Positions 1 to 7,377 of a DNA stretch of 42,337 nt are shown here, in pieces. The translations under genes and the position numbers were made by a program. The stretch spans positions 1 to 42,337 of the forward strand of contig JACNJN010000187.1 in the NCBI GenBank assembly GCA_014382535.1, given 5' to 3'. A model generated the notes under the pieces. It worked only from the letters and a program-made list of their open reading frames with translations. It had not been told where the DNA came from and did not search any database. Numbering within the stretch: position 1 is the first letter of the stretch; every line of letters starts with the position of its first letter. The stretch comes from Candidatus Desulfolinea nitratireducens. Lineage in GTDB: Bacteria > Chloroflexota > Anaerolineae > Anaerolineales > Villigracilaceae.

Positions 1-79
1 AAGCCACGCATTTGGCGGAGGCGTTGCAGTACAGGCCAAAGGGGATGATGGTGTAGGTCTTTGGTAACAATTGTTTTAG

Positions 80-628
80 CTATCTTTGCATTATTTGTTT
101 CACACACCATATTGCCTTATCCCTCTCCCCTTGATCTGTGCATTTGTTCGAGGAAAGATAATTTTGAATATGAGACAGTGCAGGTTTCATTGCTTCTCTT
201 TCTACCTGCGCTACCCGGCCAATAGCCCATAGTGTTCCAGCCCGGAAACGCGGAGCATCCTCTTCTTCTAAATCTAACAGAGAGATTAGCATTGGGAAAA
301 ACTGGCTGAATTGTGGGCAGTGATAAAGGATTTCTCCAATGAGCTCTGGTGCTCGCCAACATATCCCTCCTGACTCGTCGTTGACCAGCCAGAACAGGCG
401 TAGTAAGTAGTTGCGGACATAATCAGGTTTGTGGCTGGCAATGACTTTGGCTGCGAGACCGGATGCTTCGATTGCACGATCACTGATTGTCGCATCTTCA
501 TCATATGAGAGTGCCGTCAACTGACTTAGGATTCCTTTCTTCTTTTCAGCGATTTCAAGAATATCTGTATAATTAACATCCGAAAGCCACTGGTGAATAT
601 CGGATAGGCTGGGTGAAGATGTGTTCAT
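80..628 (-). CDS. DVU0298-family HEAT-like repeat protein
   Basis: A soluble, all-helical protein of about 182 aa. The central block, with the motifs NDESGGICWRAPELIGEIL and RAGTLWAIGRVAQ, is the hallmark of the DVU0298 family, HEAT-like proteins recurrent in sulfate-reducing and other anaerobes; their function is unknown. The family usually starts shortly before the first helical repeat, so I chose the ATG at 628, which gives MNTSSPSLSDIHQW. The frame stays open upstream to a TTG at 700, but those residues (basic, serine-rich) look like read-through toward the neighbouring transposase remnant. No Shine-Dalgarno sequence is visible before 628, so the transposase remnant may have replaced the native upstream region. 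Family assignment is from remembered consensus; the start is uncertain. Confidence 0.7.
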   Translation of the reverse strand: MNTSSPSLSDIHQWLSDVNYTDILEIAEKKKGILSQLTALSYDEDATISDRAIEASGLAAKVIASHKPDYVRNYLLRLFWLVNDESGGICWRAPELIGEILYHCPQFSQFFPMLISLLDLEEEDAPRFRAGTLWAIGRVAQVEREAMKPALSHIQNYLSSNKCTDQGERDKAIWCVKQIMQR

Positions 629-707
629 AGGAGGGGAGTGGCTAAATAGATGAGTAAAGGAACGAGACTTTCTTGCTAAGCGAGCGAGATAATGGCGCAA
701 CTCAGCA

Positions 708-1277
708 TTATCTCTTCAACTGAATAGGTTTCGCTTTTGTTCGGCATCGGATAATGGATCGTAGGCCAATAAAGCACCGTTTGGTACCCAGAGTGGAGAT
801 CGCTATAGTAAGAACTCCCTTGTTTTGAATGATGGAGAACATCTTGGAAGATCCTTTCGCTGTAATAGCGTTTTTGCTTTTTTTCGGGCGTTCAATCGCT
901 TGTTCGCTAACATCCACAAGAACAATTTCTGTGAGTGTATTGCTTGGCTGGATCACTTTCTTGCCTGGCAAACGAAACTCTCCTGAACATATCAGTGCAT
1001 CTTTGACCTTGTTAATCGTGCGGCATACAGTTGCTTCACTGATGCCACAGGAATCAGCAATGTGAAATTGGGTCCGATATTCTCGCCAGTACATCAAGGT
1101 CATTAGCAGTTGATCCGCCCGGCTCAACTTTGGTGGACGACCGAAGTTTGGGCGTTCTTTTTCAAGAACAGCTAGCATCTTTGCAAAAGTTTTTGGCAGA
1201 ACACCTGTCAGCCGTTTAAAGTCTGTATCTTTCCATGTTATTATATCTTCATATCTCATATGCCTATTATGGCACAC
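708..1277 (-). pseudogene. IS5-family-like transposase remnant, frameshifted and 3'-truncated
   Basis: The first ~125 residues read as the N-terminal helix-turn-helix half of an IS5-group transposase with a DDE-4-like catalytic domain: RPPKLSRADQLLMTLMYWR, then FHIADSCGISEATVCRTINK, then the start of the catalytic domain at EIVLVDVSEQAIERPKK. After that the expected RYYSGKK-type continuation lies in another frame (RYYSER), which indicates a frameshift near 880. The rest of the catalytic DDE domain is missing, and the reading frame ends about 80 nt before the start of the HEAT gene. It is therefore a dead insertion sequence. I could not identify its terminal inverted repeats or target duplication. 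Confidence 0.7.
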
Positions 1278-1350
1278 TTATGCAAGAGGTCTATTATACG
1301 GAATCTGAAAAAAAGTATATAAATCTTTAAGTGATTTGAATTCTCATGAT

Positions 1351-1376
1351 TTGCGATCCCCTTTTTATCGTATAAT
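1351..1376 (+). promoter_or_regulatory. possible promoter of the leader/SUMF1 transcript
   Basis: A perfect TATAAT at 1371-1376 lies 38 nt before the leader ORF. The best -35-like hexamer is TTGCGA at 1351, only 14 bp away, which is short for a sigma-70 type promoter. The -10 is credible and the -35 weak, so the promoter may need an activator or may be fortuitous in this AT-rich stretch. Confidence 0.35.
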
Positions 1377-1413
1377 TTATTCAGTCTACATTAGCAACCT
1401 TTCCGGGAGGGAA

Positions 1414-1458
1414 ATGGTCAATGTTATTATTTCACTCATTAAAAACACATCCCAATGA
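1414..1458 (+). CDS. 14-codon leader ORF translationally coupled to the SUMF1 gene
   Basis: A short reading frame encoding MVNVIISLIKNTSQ. It is preceded by a strong GGGAGG at 1405-1410, while the downstream SUMF1 start at 1455 has no ribosome binding site of its own. The leader stop TGA overlaps the SUMF1 ATG as ATGA. This is the classic arrangement for termination-reinitiation coupling. The peptide itself has no recognisable function. Existence of translation is inferred from the Shine-Dalgarno sequence and the overlap only. Confidence 0.4.
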   Translation: MVNVIISLIKNTSQ

Positions 1459-2450
1459 TAGATAAAGAAAAACCCAAACTCCTGCCCCTTGGCATTGGCG
1501 GAATCATCCTATTGATATTGGTCTTTGGTGAGAATAGCCTGCCCCAATTTTGGTCTACTTCAAAATATTCTACTCCTGCCCCTGTGCATATGCCCACGAA
1601 TATTCCCCCAACTAACCCAATAATTGGGAGCAGATGGAATCAATCTATTGATGACATGACAATGATATATGTGCCAGCGGGAGAATTCGAGATGGGCACC
1701 CAGGCTGACGAAGCTATGGAAGAATGCCAAAATTCATACCAGGATTGCGAACGAGACTGGTTTACACGTGAAGATCCGCCACATCATGTCTATGTCGATG
1801 CCTTCTGGATCGACGAAACCGAGGTGAACAACGCCATGTATGCCCAATGCGTAGCTTTGGGTGATTGCGGTTCGCCCTATAAAACAAATTCATATACACG
1901 TGACAGTTATTTTGGAAATAAAGAATTTGACGACTATCCCGTAATTTATATTTCCTGGGTAGACGCAAGCGCCTATTGCAAATGGGGAGGACGCCGCTTG
2001 CCAACTGAGGCCGAATGGGAGAAAGCTGCTGGTTGGGATGGGAATAAGCAAATGAAAAATATCTATCCCTGGGGCGATTCCTTTGATGGCACAAATGTTA
2101 ATTTCTGTGACGAAACTTGTACCAATAGTTGGAAAAACGGGAATTATTACGATGGATTTCAGGATACTGCTCCAGTAGGTAGTTATCCAGCTGGGGTAAG
2201 CTTTTACGGTGCGCTGGATATGGCTGGGAATGCTTGGGAATGGGTGGCAGATTGGTATGCCGGCGACTACTATTCCAATTCACCATCTTCAAATCCTGTA
2301 GGACCAAAAAAAGCGTTCTCTCGGGTACTGCGCGGTGGCTCGTGGAACGATAATGCTACCTTTGTCCGAACGGCCAATCGTATGTGGTTTGATCCAGAGA
2401 GCGCCAACTTCAGCATTGGTTTTCGTTGTGCCCGTGATGCATCCCCATAA
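1455..2450 (+). CDS. membrane-anchored SUMF1 (FGE-sulfatase) domain protein
   Basis: 331 aa. Residues ~11-25 form one hydrophobic segment (signal anchor), followed by a Pro/Thr-rich linker to about residue 60 and then a complete SUMF1/FGE-type C-type-lectin-like domain. Diagnostic blocks are MIYVPAGEFEMGT near the domain start, RRLPTEAEWEKAA in the middle, GALDMAGNAWEWVADWY, RVLRGGSWND and the final GFRCARDASP. The cysteine pair needed for formylglycine generation is not present in the FVRTANRMWF region, so oxidation of sulfatases is unlikely; such domains often serve as extracytoplasmic binding modules. The protein is probably exported and tethered with the domain outside. It is a paralogue of the SUMF1 gene at 28444-29244 and of the pseudogene at 35230. 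Its start is set by the ATGA overlap with the upstream leader ORF. Confidence 0.75.
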   Translation: MIDKEKPKLLPLGIGGIILLILVFGENSLPQFWSTSKYSTPAPVHMPTNIPPTNPIIGSRWNQSIDDMTMIYVPAGEFEMGTQADEAMEECQNSYQDCERDWFTREDPPHHVYVDAFWIDETEVNNAMYAQCVALGDCGSPYKTNSYTRDSYFGNKEFDDYPVIYISWVDASAYCKWGGRRLPTEAEWEKAAGWDGNKQMKNIYPWGDSFDGTNVNFCDETCTNSWKNGNYYDGFQDTAPVGSYPAGVSFYGALDMAGNAWEWVADWYAGDYYSNSPSSNPVGPKKAFSRVLRGGSWNDNATFVRTANRMWFDPESANFSIGFRCARDASP

Positions 2451-2556
2451 TGAGACGAGAGAGTTGGATGATAATATTTTGATTATCAGTATTTCTGAAT
2501 AGACTTGTTGCACCAAATGAAAAACCAAGCTTCCTGAACTCGCCTAATTACTATAT

Positions 2557-2712
2557 TTATTCAAGGCCAGTGACAGGCATTTGTGGAGCTGGGCGCCTTT
2601 GATACTCTTTATAAGCCTTAGTCAATTCTTGTGTCTCAAGTTGCTGAATTAATTTCTGAACTTGTTTTGTGTTTTCAGAATTATTATTTTCTATTATCTG
2701 CAGCTCAATCAA
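2557..2712 (-). pseudogene. unidentified short ORF or gene remnant in the 2451-2802 gap
   Basis: The 350 nt between the SUMF1 gene and the next membrane gene contain no intact gene that I recognise. On the minus strand a 51-codon frame ends at 2557 and reads like real protein, with a polar helical stretch (TKQVQKLIQQLETQELTKAY) and the tail PAPQMPVTGLE. It has no clear start (TTG possible) or ribosome binding site. It may be the 3' end of a decayed gene or chance. A weak AT hairpin with 7-bp arms lies at 2469-2488, just after the SUMF1 stop, and lacks a T tract. Confidence 0.3.
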
Positions 2713-2802
2713 ACTTGTTTAGTGCGTATTTTCACTTAATTCGATTATACTTGGACAACAATGCTTCACTGTGGAGGCATGCATAATTAGTCGGAGACAA
2801 TC

Positions 2803-3204
2803 ATGGGAAAGAAATCATCAAAACTGAACAAAAGGAAAACGTCAGCATTCCGGTCTTTACCGTGGAAGAGTATTTTCCTCACTCTCACACTCGTGCCAAT
2901 AATCATCGGGCTTCTTTTAATCCTTGCATGGGCATTGGATATGGAAATACTTGAGAGCCAATCTGAAGTGCAGGTTGGTCTCTTTTTTATCCTACTTGGT
3001 TTTGCTCTGTCCAACGCTCTTCAAAAACGATCCAGCCTTGCTATAGGATGGGGCGTATTAGCCATTGCGGACCTGGTTGTCCTGACCTGGCGAAGTGTTT
3101 GGGCCCAAGGAGTTGCTTTAGCGATTGGTTTGATTGGGATCATTTTTCTTGGAATTCAATTTTATAAGCAGTATCAACAAGATAAGATGGAAATTAAGAA
3201 GTAA
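2803..3204 (+). CDS. small integral membrane protein of unknown function
   Basis: 133 aa, with a Lys/Arg-rich N-terminus of about 20 residues followed by about four hydrophobic segments: near residues 25-47, 56-71, 77-92 and 99-118. It ends in a charged tail rich in Lys and Gln. The positive N-terminus suggests it stays in the cytoplasm. A GGAG ribosome binding site lies just upstream of the ATG. I do not recognise a family. It ends only 11 nt before the palindromic control region of the sulfur operon, so it is probably transcribed separately from that operon. Confidence 0.6.
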   Translation: MGKKSSKLNKRKTSAFRSLPWKSIFLTLTLVPIIIGLLLILAWALDMEILESQSEVQVGLFFILLGFALSNALQKRSSLAIGWGVLAIADLVVLTWRSVWAQGVALAIGLIGIIFLGIQFYKQYQQDKMEIKK

Positions 3205-3215
3205 AACCTAATATC

Positions 3216-3258
3216 TCATCTAAGACTTGTCTTAGATGATTTAAGACTTGTCTTAGAT
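3216..3258. promoter_or_regulatory. tandem palindromic operator candidate upstream of the dsr locus
   Basis: Two related palindromes share the core TAAGAC-TT-GTCTTA. The first (3216-3239) has perfect 11-bp arms around a TT spacer. The second (3239-3258) has 9-bp arms with one G:T pair. Their centres are 21 bp apart, two helical turns, so two dimers would sit on the same face of the DNA. The second palindrome overlaps the position expected for the -35 element of the TATAAT at 3279. This is the geometry of a cooperative repressor or class II activator site. The motif does not match an FNR/CRP, Fur or Rrf2 consensus that I know. Confidence 0.6.
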
Positions 3259-3278
3259 AAATAGCACAAAAAAATCTC

Positions 3279-3284
3279 TATAAT
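3279..3284 (+). promoter_or_regulatory. -10 element of the probable yeiH-dsr operon promoter
   Basis: A perfect TATAAT with no good TTGACA at 16-18 bp upstream (the hexamer at that distance is GATAAA, inside or next to the second palindrome). A start of transcription near 3291 would leave a ~220-nt leader before the first small ORF at 3511. A strong -10 with a poor -35 overlapped by an operator suggests regulated transcription. Confidence 0.5.
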
Positions 3285-3344
3285 GAAGCCAGGTTGCTTG
3301 TCCATTCGTGGACAACTGATCTGGTTTCTTTTGTATTTTAAAAA

Positions 3345-3365
3345 TAATACACAAAAAGTGTATTA
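3345..3365 (+). other. hairpin in the 5' leader of the yeiH-dsr transcript
   Basis: TAATACAC and GTGTATTA form a perfect 8-bp inverted repeat around an AAAAA loop, followed by an A-rich rather than T-rich stretch, so it is not a standard terminator on this strand. It could be an RNA leader structure or a further protein-binding site. The remaining leader (3366-3510) contains a purine-rich GGAAGGAGG and no recognised gene; a 41-codon frame at 3375 has no protein-like features. Confidence 0.35.
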
Positions 3366-3510
3366 AAAACTAAAATGGAAGGAGGCACAGTTTGCGCAAG
3401 GCCTGATCGGGAAAACTTGTACGAAGAGTTTTTCTGTAGACCATATCAGTTACACCTTGTGGAAGTTCACATACGTTGTATTTTGTCAAATGTAATCTAA
3501 GGAGATAAAG

Positions 3511-3609
3511 ATGAAAATTAACGAAGATTGGCTTTCGGTAAGCATCGGCTTTGCGATAATACTCATAGCCGCACTCAGTATCATTAATCCCGCGATATTC
3601 AAATTCTAG
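3511..3609 (+). CDS. 32-aa membrane peptide, probable detached N-terminal helix of the YeiH-type transporter
   Basis: The peptide MKINEDWLSVSIGFAIILIA, followed by a short hydrophobic tail ending NPAIFKF, forms a single transmembrane helix. It has a strong AAGGAG Shine-Dalgarno sequence at 3499-3504, eight nt or so from the ATG, and lies 30 nt before the transporter gene. The signature EDWL(A/S)V..G is, as I recall, how many full-length UPF0324/YeiH transporters begin. Here the downstream transporter lacks that segment, so the first helix seems to be made as a separate polypeptide. Translation is well supported by the ribosome binding site; the split-gene reading is inference. Confidence 0.6.
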   Translation: MKINEDWLSVSIGFAIILIAALSIINPAIFKF

Positions 3610-3639
3610 GACAAGGTTTCCAGAATAGGAGATAATATA

Positions 3640-4728
3640 ATGACAACAACAACTGCTCAGCCCGTTGCTGTAAAGAAAAACACTACAGGCTTTATCCTTG
3701 GCCTGGCTGTTGTAATCATACTGTGCTTTGTCACACGCTATTTTTACAATATTGTAAAACCGATGACCTTGCCTGGTGGCATTCCTGGGAAAGTGCTGGA
3801 ATATCCGATTTGGGCGGCGGTCGTAGGTCTGATTTTTAACTGGTTTTTCAAGGCAACCAAAGTACATGAGCGCCTGCTGCCAGGGTTCAAAACTGAACTC
3901 TTCCTGAAAGTTGGTTTGATCCTCTTAGGTGGTAAGGTCAGCTTCAAAGTCTTGGCTACTGCAGCCGGTGGCGCGGTTATCCAGGGTCTCATCATGGTCA
4001 CCTGTGTGTATTTCTTCTCCTGGTGGTTGGCCGGTAAATTTGGTCTCCCCGACACCTTGAGAGCTGTGATGTCTACAGCGGTGTCTATATGTGGTGTCTC
4101 TGCAGCTATCGCCAGTGCCGGTGCTGTTTTGGCAAAGAAGGAAGAGATTACCTATGTAACAGCATTAGTAATCGTGACTGCCTTGCCGTTGATGGTGATC
4201 GCGCCGATGCTTGCTAAGGCCATGAATTTGCCAGATGCGGTTGCGGGCGCCTGGTTTGGTGGCAATGTTGATACGACTGCTGCTGTCGTAGGCGCGGGTA
4301 CGATTTATGGTGAAACAGCCGAGCAAATTGCCAGTATCGTTAAACAAACCCAGAACGCTTTGATCGGTGTTGTGGCATTCTTCCTTGCGTATTACTTCGT
4401 GAAAAAAGAAGGTGGGGAGAAACCCAGCTTTGCGATCATTTGGCAGCGCTTCCCCAAGTTCGTTTTGGGCTTTATGATCGCCTCCCTGCTCTTCACCTTT
4501 GGCTTCATCACTAAAGATAACGATTCGTATGCGCTCGTCCAGAATTTAAAGGCTTGGTTCTTCTGCGCGGCCTTTGTCTGCATGGGTCTCGAGCTCTCTG
4601 TTGCAGAGTTCAAGAAAATGGGTTGGGCTCCGGTGACCGTATATTTGATCGTAACGGTCTTCAATACTATCCTGGCTTTGGGTGTTTCCTGGCTGATCTT
4701 CGGCTGGCTATTCCCAGCAAGCTTCTAA
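3640..4728 (+). CDS. yeiH: YeiH/UPF0324-family putative sulfate (anion) exporter
   Basis: 362 aa, about ten hydrophobic helices spanning the whole chain. Family hallmarks are the glycine-rich KVGLILLGGKVSF, VSICGVSAAIASAG and WFGGNVDTTAAVVGAG segments and the C-terminal FVCMGLELSV. The family is annotated as putative sulfate exporters and is common beside sulfur and sulfonate genes; actual substrates are mostly unproven. An AGGAGA ribosome binding site supports the ATG chosen. Position at the head of the dsr gene run suggests transport of sulfite, sulfate or a sulfonate across the inner membrane. The usual N-terminal EDWLAV-type helix is encoded separately just upstream. Family is secure, substrate is not. 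Confidence 0.8.
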   Translation: MTTTTAQPVAVKKNTTGFILGLAVVIILCFVTRYFYNIVKPMTLPGGIPGKVLEYPIWAAVVGLIFNWFFKATKVHERLLPGFKTELFLKVGLILLGGKVSFKVLATAAGGAVIQGLIMVTCVYFFSWWLAGKFGLPDTLRAVMSTAVSICGVSAAIASAGAVLAKKEEITYVTALVIVTALPLMVIAPMLAKAMNLPDAVAGAWFGGNVDTTAAVVGAGTIYGETAEQIASIVKQTQNALIGVVAFFLAYYFVKKEGGEKPSFAIIWQRFPKFVLGFMIASLLFTFGFITKDNDSYALVQNLKAWFFCAAFVCMGLELSVAEFKKMGWAPVTVYLIVTVFNTILALGVSWLIFGWLFPASF

Positions 4729-4768
4729 ACAAAGCCTATTACATTATTTGAGCGTTTGAAATGTTGTG

Positions 4769-4802
4769 GAGGAGAAAGTGATACTTAAACCACTTTCTCC
4801 TC
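4769..4802 (+). other. strong hairpin between the transporter gene and dsrA
   Basis: GAGGAGAAAGTG and CACTTTCTCCTC pair perfectly over 12 bp around a 10-nt loop. The 3' side is TATATTCTAG, not a U-run, so it is not a textbook intrinsic terminator. Its 5' arm repeats the GGAGAAAG of the dsrA ribosome binding site at 4831-4838, so the 3' arm (CTTTCTCC) could alternatively pair with and mask that site. Possible RNA-stability, processing or translation-control element. Confidence 0.55.
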
Positions 4803-4843
4803 TATATTCTAGAATTACAAGCGCTCACAAGGAGAAAGATAAT

Positions 4844-6031
4844 ATGACAGAGGACTCAAAAACTCCTTTGCTAGATCAACTTGAAGAAGGGCCCTGGCCG
4901 AGCTTTGTAACGGAGATGAAACGGGCCGGCGAAAAGAATGAAATGGCCAAAGACTTGTTGCATCAGCTTGAAAAGTCCTATAAAAATAAAATTGGTTACT
5001 GGAAACATGGTGGTATCGTCGGCGTGAGAGGCTATGGCGGTGGCGTGATCGGTAGATACACTGAATTGCCCGAAGAATTCCCTGCTATCGCAGAATTCCA
5101 CACTTTCCGAGTCAATCATCCTTCCGGGTGGTTCTATACAACAGACAAATTGCGGCAGCTTTGCGATGTGTGGGATAAACATGGCAGCGGGCTGACCAAT
5201 ATGCACGGTGCCACTGGAGATATCATCTTGCTTGGCGCCCCTACAGATGCCTTGCAACCCTGCTTTGATGATTTGGCGGAAATTGATTTTGACTTGGGTG
5301 GCTCCGGCAGTGATATGCGAACGCCATCGTGCTGTGTCGGCCCAGGTCGTTGCGAATTTGCCTGCGTTGATACTCTGGACTTGCTCCACGATATAACCAA
5401 TGAGTTCCAGGATGAACTGCATCGGCCGATGTTCCCTTATAAATCAAAGATCAAGATTTCCGGTTGTGCGAACGATTGCGTAGCTTCTGTTGCCCGGTCA
5501 GATTTTTCGGTTATTGGCACCTGGCGTGATGAGATTCGCATGGATCCTGATGAAGTTGCCAACTATGCTGATGGAAACATGGATATCCAGGCTGAAGTTG
5601 TGGATTTATGCCCGACAGGTTGTATAAAATGGGAAGCTGAAACCAAGACTCTGACCATCGATAATGGCGAATGCAACCGCTGCATGCACTGTATCAATCT
5701 GATGCCCAAGGCGCTTCGACCTGGTAAAGATCAAGGTGCGACGATCCTCGTCGGAGGGAAAGCTCCCATTGTTCATGGGGCATTGATGGCTTGGGTGATC
5801 GTTCCCTTTATGAAGATGGAACCCCCATATGATGATTTCAAGGATTTCATCCGCACAGCTTGGGAATGGTGGGATGAGAACGGCAAGATGCGTGAACGGA
5901 TTGGCGAATTAATCAACCGCCTGGGAATGCGTGCATTCCTGAAGGCAATGGATTTGCCTCCTGTGCCTCAAATGATCAGTGCACCGCGTGCGAATCCCTA
6001 TTACTTCTGGGATCCTGAGGAGGTGAAATAA
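4844..6031 (+). CDS. dsrA: dissimilatory sulfite reductase alpha subunit
   Basis: Catalytic alpha subunit of the cytoplasmic DsrAB siroheme enzyme, which reduces sulfite and hands the sulfur to DsrC. 395 aa. The siroheme-[4Fe-4S] cysteines are C164, C170, C208 and C212 ([18 protein letters not shown] and [16 protein letters not shown]), with the same 6-38-4 spacing as in Desulfovibrio DsrA. A ferredoxin insertion follows ([29 protein letters not shown]), and the C-terminus ends [11 protein letters not shown] as usual. An upstream in-frame ATG at 4766 lies inside the hairpin; the AAGGAG at 4829-4834 and the family N-terminus ([16 protein letters not shown]) point to the ATG at 4844. The stop overlaps the dsrB start by one base, indicating coupled expression of the two subunits. 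Confidence 0.97.
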   Translation: MTEDSKTPLLDQLEEGPWPSFVTEMKRAGEKNEMAKDLLHQLEKSYKNKIGYWKHGGIVGVRGYGGGVIGRYTELPEEFPAIAEFHTFRVNHPSGWFYTTDKLRQLCDVWDKHGSGLTNMHGATGDIILLGAPTDALQPCFDDLAEIDFDLGGSGSDMRTPSCCVGPGRCEFACVDTLDLLHDITNEFQDELHRPMFPYKSKIKISGCANDCVASVARSDFSVIGTWRDEIRMDPDEVANYADGNMDIQAEVVDLCPTGCIKWEAETKTLTIDNGECNRCMHCINLMPKALRPGKDQGATILVGGKAPIVHGALMAWVIVPFMKMEPPYDDFKDFIRTAWEWWDENGKMRERIGELINRLGMRAFLKAMDLPPVPQMISAPRANPYYFWDPEEVK

Positions 6032-7089
6032 TGACCAGAACTGACTTCGGACCTCCAAATTATAAAGAAATGCTTCCACCCGTTATCAAAGAAAACTACG
6101 GGAAGTGGAAGTATCATGAAAGAGTCAAACCAGGCGTGCTATTGCATGTCGGAGAATCTGGTGATGAGCTATATACCGTTCGCGTTGGTTCGGGACGATT
6201 GGTGAGCACGGACTGGATCCGTGATATTTGCGGGATTGCCGAGAAATTTTGTGGTGGGCATCTTCGCTTTACCAGCCGACATAACCTGGAATTCCTAGTG
6301 TCTGAAAAAGAAAAGCTTGAGCCTCTGATTGCACATCTGAAAGAAGAAGGCTATGCAGTTGGAGGAACCGGCCACTCAATTAGCAATCCAGTTCACACGC
6401 AGGGCTGGATCCACTGCCACACGCCCGCAACTGATGCTTCGGGTATTGTCAAAGCAGTCATGGATGATCTCTTCGAGTATTTCACAGATTGGAAAATGCC
6501 GGCTCATTGCCGAGTTTCACTGGCCTGCTGCCTCAATATGTGCGGTGCCGTGCATTGCTCAGATATCGCGATTTTGGGCATCCACCGCAAACCTCCTACG
6601 ATTGACCATGATATCGTGCGATCAAAATGTGAAATCCCCAATGTGATCGCAGCTTGCCCGACAGGTGCTATTCGCCCTGACCCCAAGGCAAAGTCGCTTA
6701 CAGTGACTGACGAGAAATGTATGTACTGTGGCAATTGCTATACCATGTGCCCGGGTATGCCAGTCGCTGATCCGGTTGGAGACGGAATATCCATTTGGGT
6801 GGGGGGCAAAATCTCAAGTGCACGTACGCCACCGAAATTCTCCCGTCTGGCGATCCCATTCTTGCCCAATAATCCACCTCGCTGGCCTGAAGTGACCGAT
6901 GCGGTGCGCAATATTCTCGAAACCTGGGCATCCCACGCTAACAAGCATGAGCGCATGGGTGAATGGATTGAACGTGTTGGTTGGGAGCGTTTCTTCAGCC
7001 TAACGGGCATCCCCTTCTCTGTCCAACTCATTGATGATTTCACTCTGGCTTCAGATACCTATCGATCAACACCCGCCTTCAAGTGGTAA
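6031..7089 (+). CDS. dsrB: dissimilatory sulfite reductase beta subunit
   Basis: Beta subunit of DsrAB, carrying the catalytically active siroheme. 352 aa. Cysteines C129 ([13 protein letters not shown]), C166, C167 and C171 ([13 protein letters not shown]) reproduce the 37-1-4 spacing of the Desulfovibrio siroheme site. A ferredoxin domain follows around residues 210-250 ([27 protein letters not shown]). The start overlaps the dsrA stop (TAATG) and is preceded by GAGGAGGTGA inside dsrA. With dsrD next door and no dsrL or dsrEFH set in view, the enzyme most likely works in the reductive direction; a phylogenetic tree would settle that. Confidence 0.97.
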   Translation: MTRTDFGPPNYKEMLPPVIKENYGKWKYHERVKPGVLLHVGESGDELYTVRVGSGRLVSTDWIRDICGIAEKFCGGHLRFTSRHNLEFLVSEKEKLEPLIAHLKEEGYAVGGTGHSISNPVHTQGWIHCHTPATDASGIVKAVMDDLFEYFTDWKMPAHCRVSLACCLNMCGAVHCSDIAILGIHRKPPTIDHDIVRSKCEIPNVIAACPTGAIRPDPKAKSLTVTDEKCMYCGNCYTMCPGMPVADPVGDGISIWVGGKISSARTPPKFSRLAIPFLPNNPPRWPEVTDAVRNILETWASHANKHERMGEWIERVGWERFFSLTGIPFSVQLIDDFTLASDTYRSTPAFKW

Positions 7090-7100
7090 AGAGGTGATTT

Positions 7101-7310
7101 ATGAGTGACGAAGTGACTGCGGAACTGAAAGACCAGATTTTTGAGTTTTTCAAGAAAAAAGGGAAGATGATGACCTATCGTGACATAGCCAAAGGTCTTG
7201 GTATTGATAAGAAAATAGCCAAGAAAGCCCTCATTGAATTGGTCAACGCTGAAATATTGGAGTTCACATCTTTTGGTGGAGCTACTTTTATCAAAATCCC
7301 TGACGCATAA
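7101..7310 (+). CDS. dsrD: DsrD, winged-helix activator of DsrAB
   Basis: 69 aa, a little shorter than typical DsrD. The sequence IFEFFKKKGKMMTYRDIAKG, then KIAKKALIELVNAEILEF and a short beta wing (GGATFIKI) give a winged-helix fold. DsrD has been reported to bind and allosterically stimulate DsrAB rather than act as a transcription factor, and it is used as a marker of reductive sulfur metabolism. It lies 11 nt after dsrB with an AGAGGTGA ribosome binding site. Assignment rests on motif, size and position. Confidence 0.9.
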   Translation: MSDEVTAELKDQIFEFFKKKGKMMTYRDIAKGLGIDKKIAKKALIELVNAEILEFTSFGGATFIKIPDA

Positions 7311-7377
7311 ACGTACCAAAGCATTTAAACACACATTACAGGAAAGCTAAAAGCTATTAGGTTTAGGAGGTAGCATT

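Noticed and set aside
1455-2450. Formylglycine-generating enzyme
   Set aside because: The catalytic cysteine pair is absent here and incomplete in the paralogue at 28444; no sulfatase gene is nearby.
3375-3500. 41-codon plus-strand frame in the leader before the small membrane peptide
   Set aside because: No ribosome binding site before its ATG and the product has no protein-like pattern; probably chance in a non-coding leader.
3370-3867. 165-codon minus-strand frame over the operon leader and transporter start
   Set aside because: It overlaps the well-supported small ORF and yeiH on the opposite strand and has no recognisable domain.
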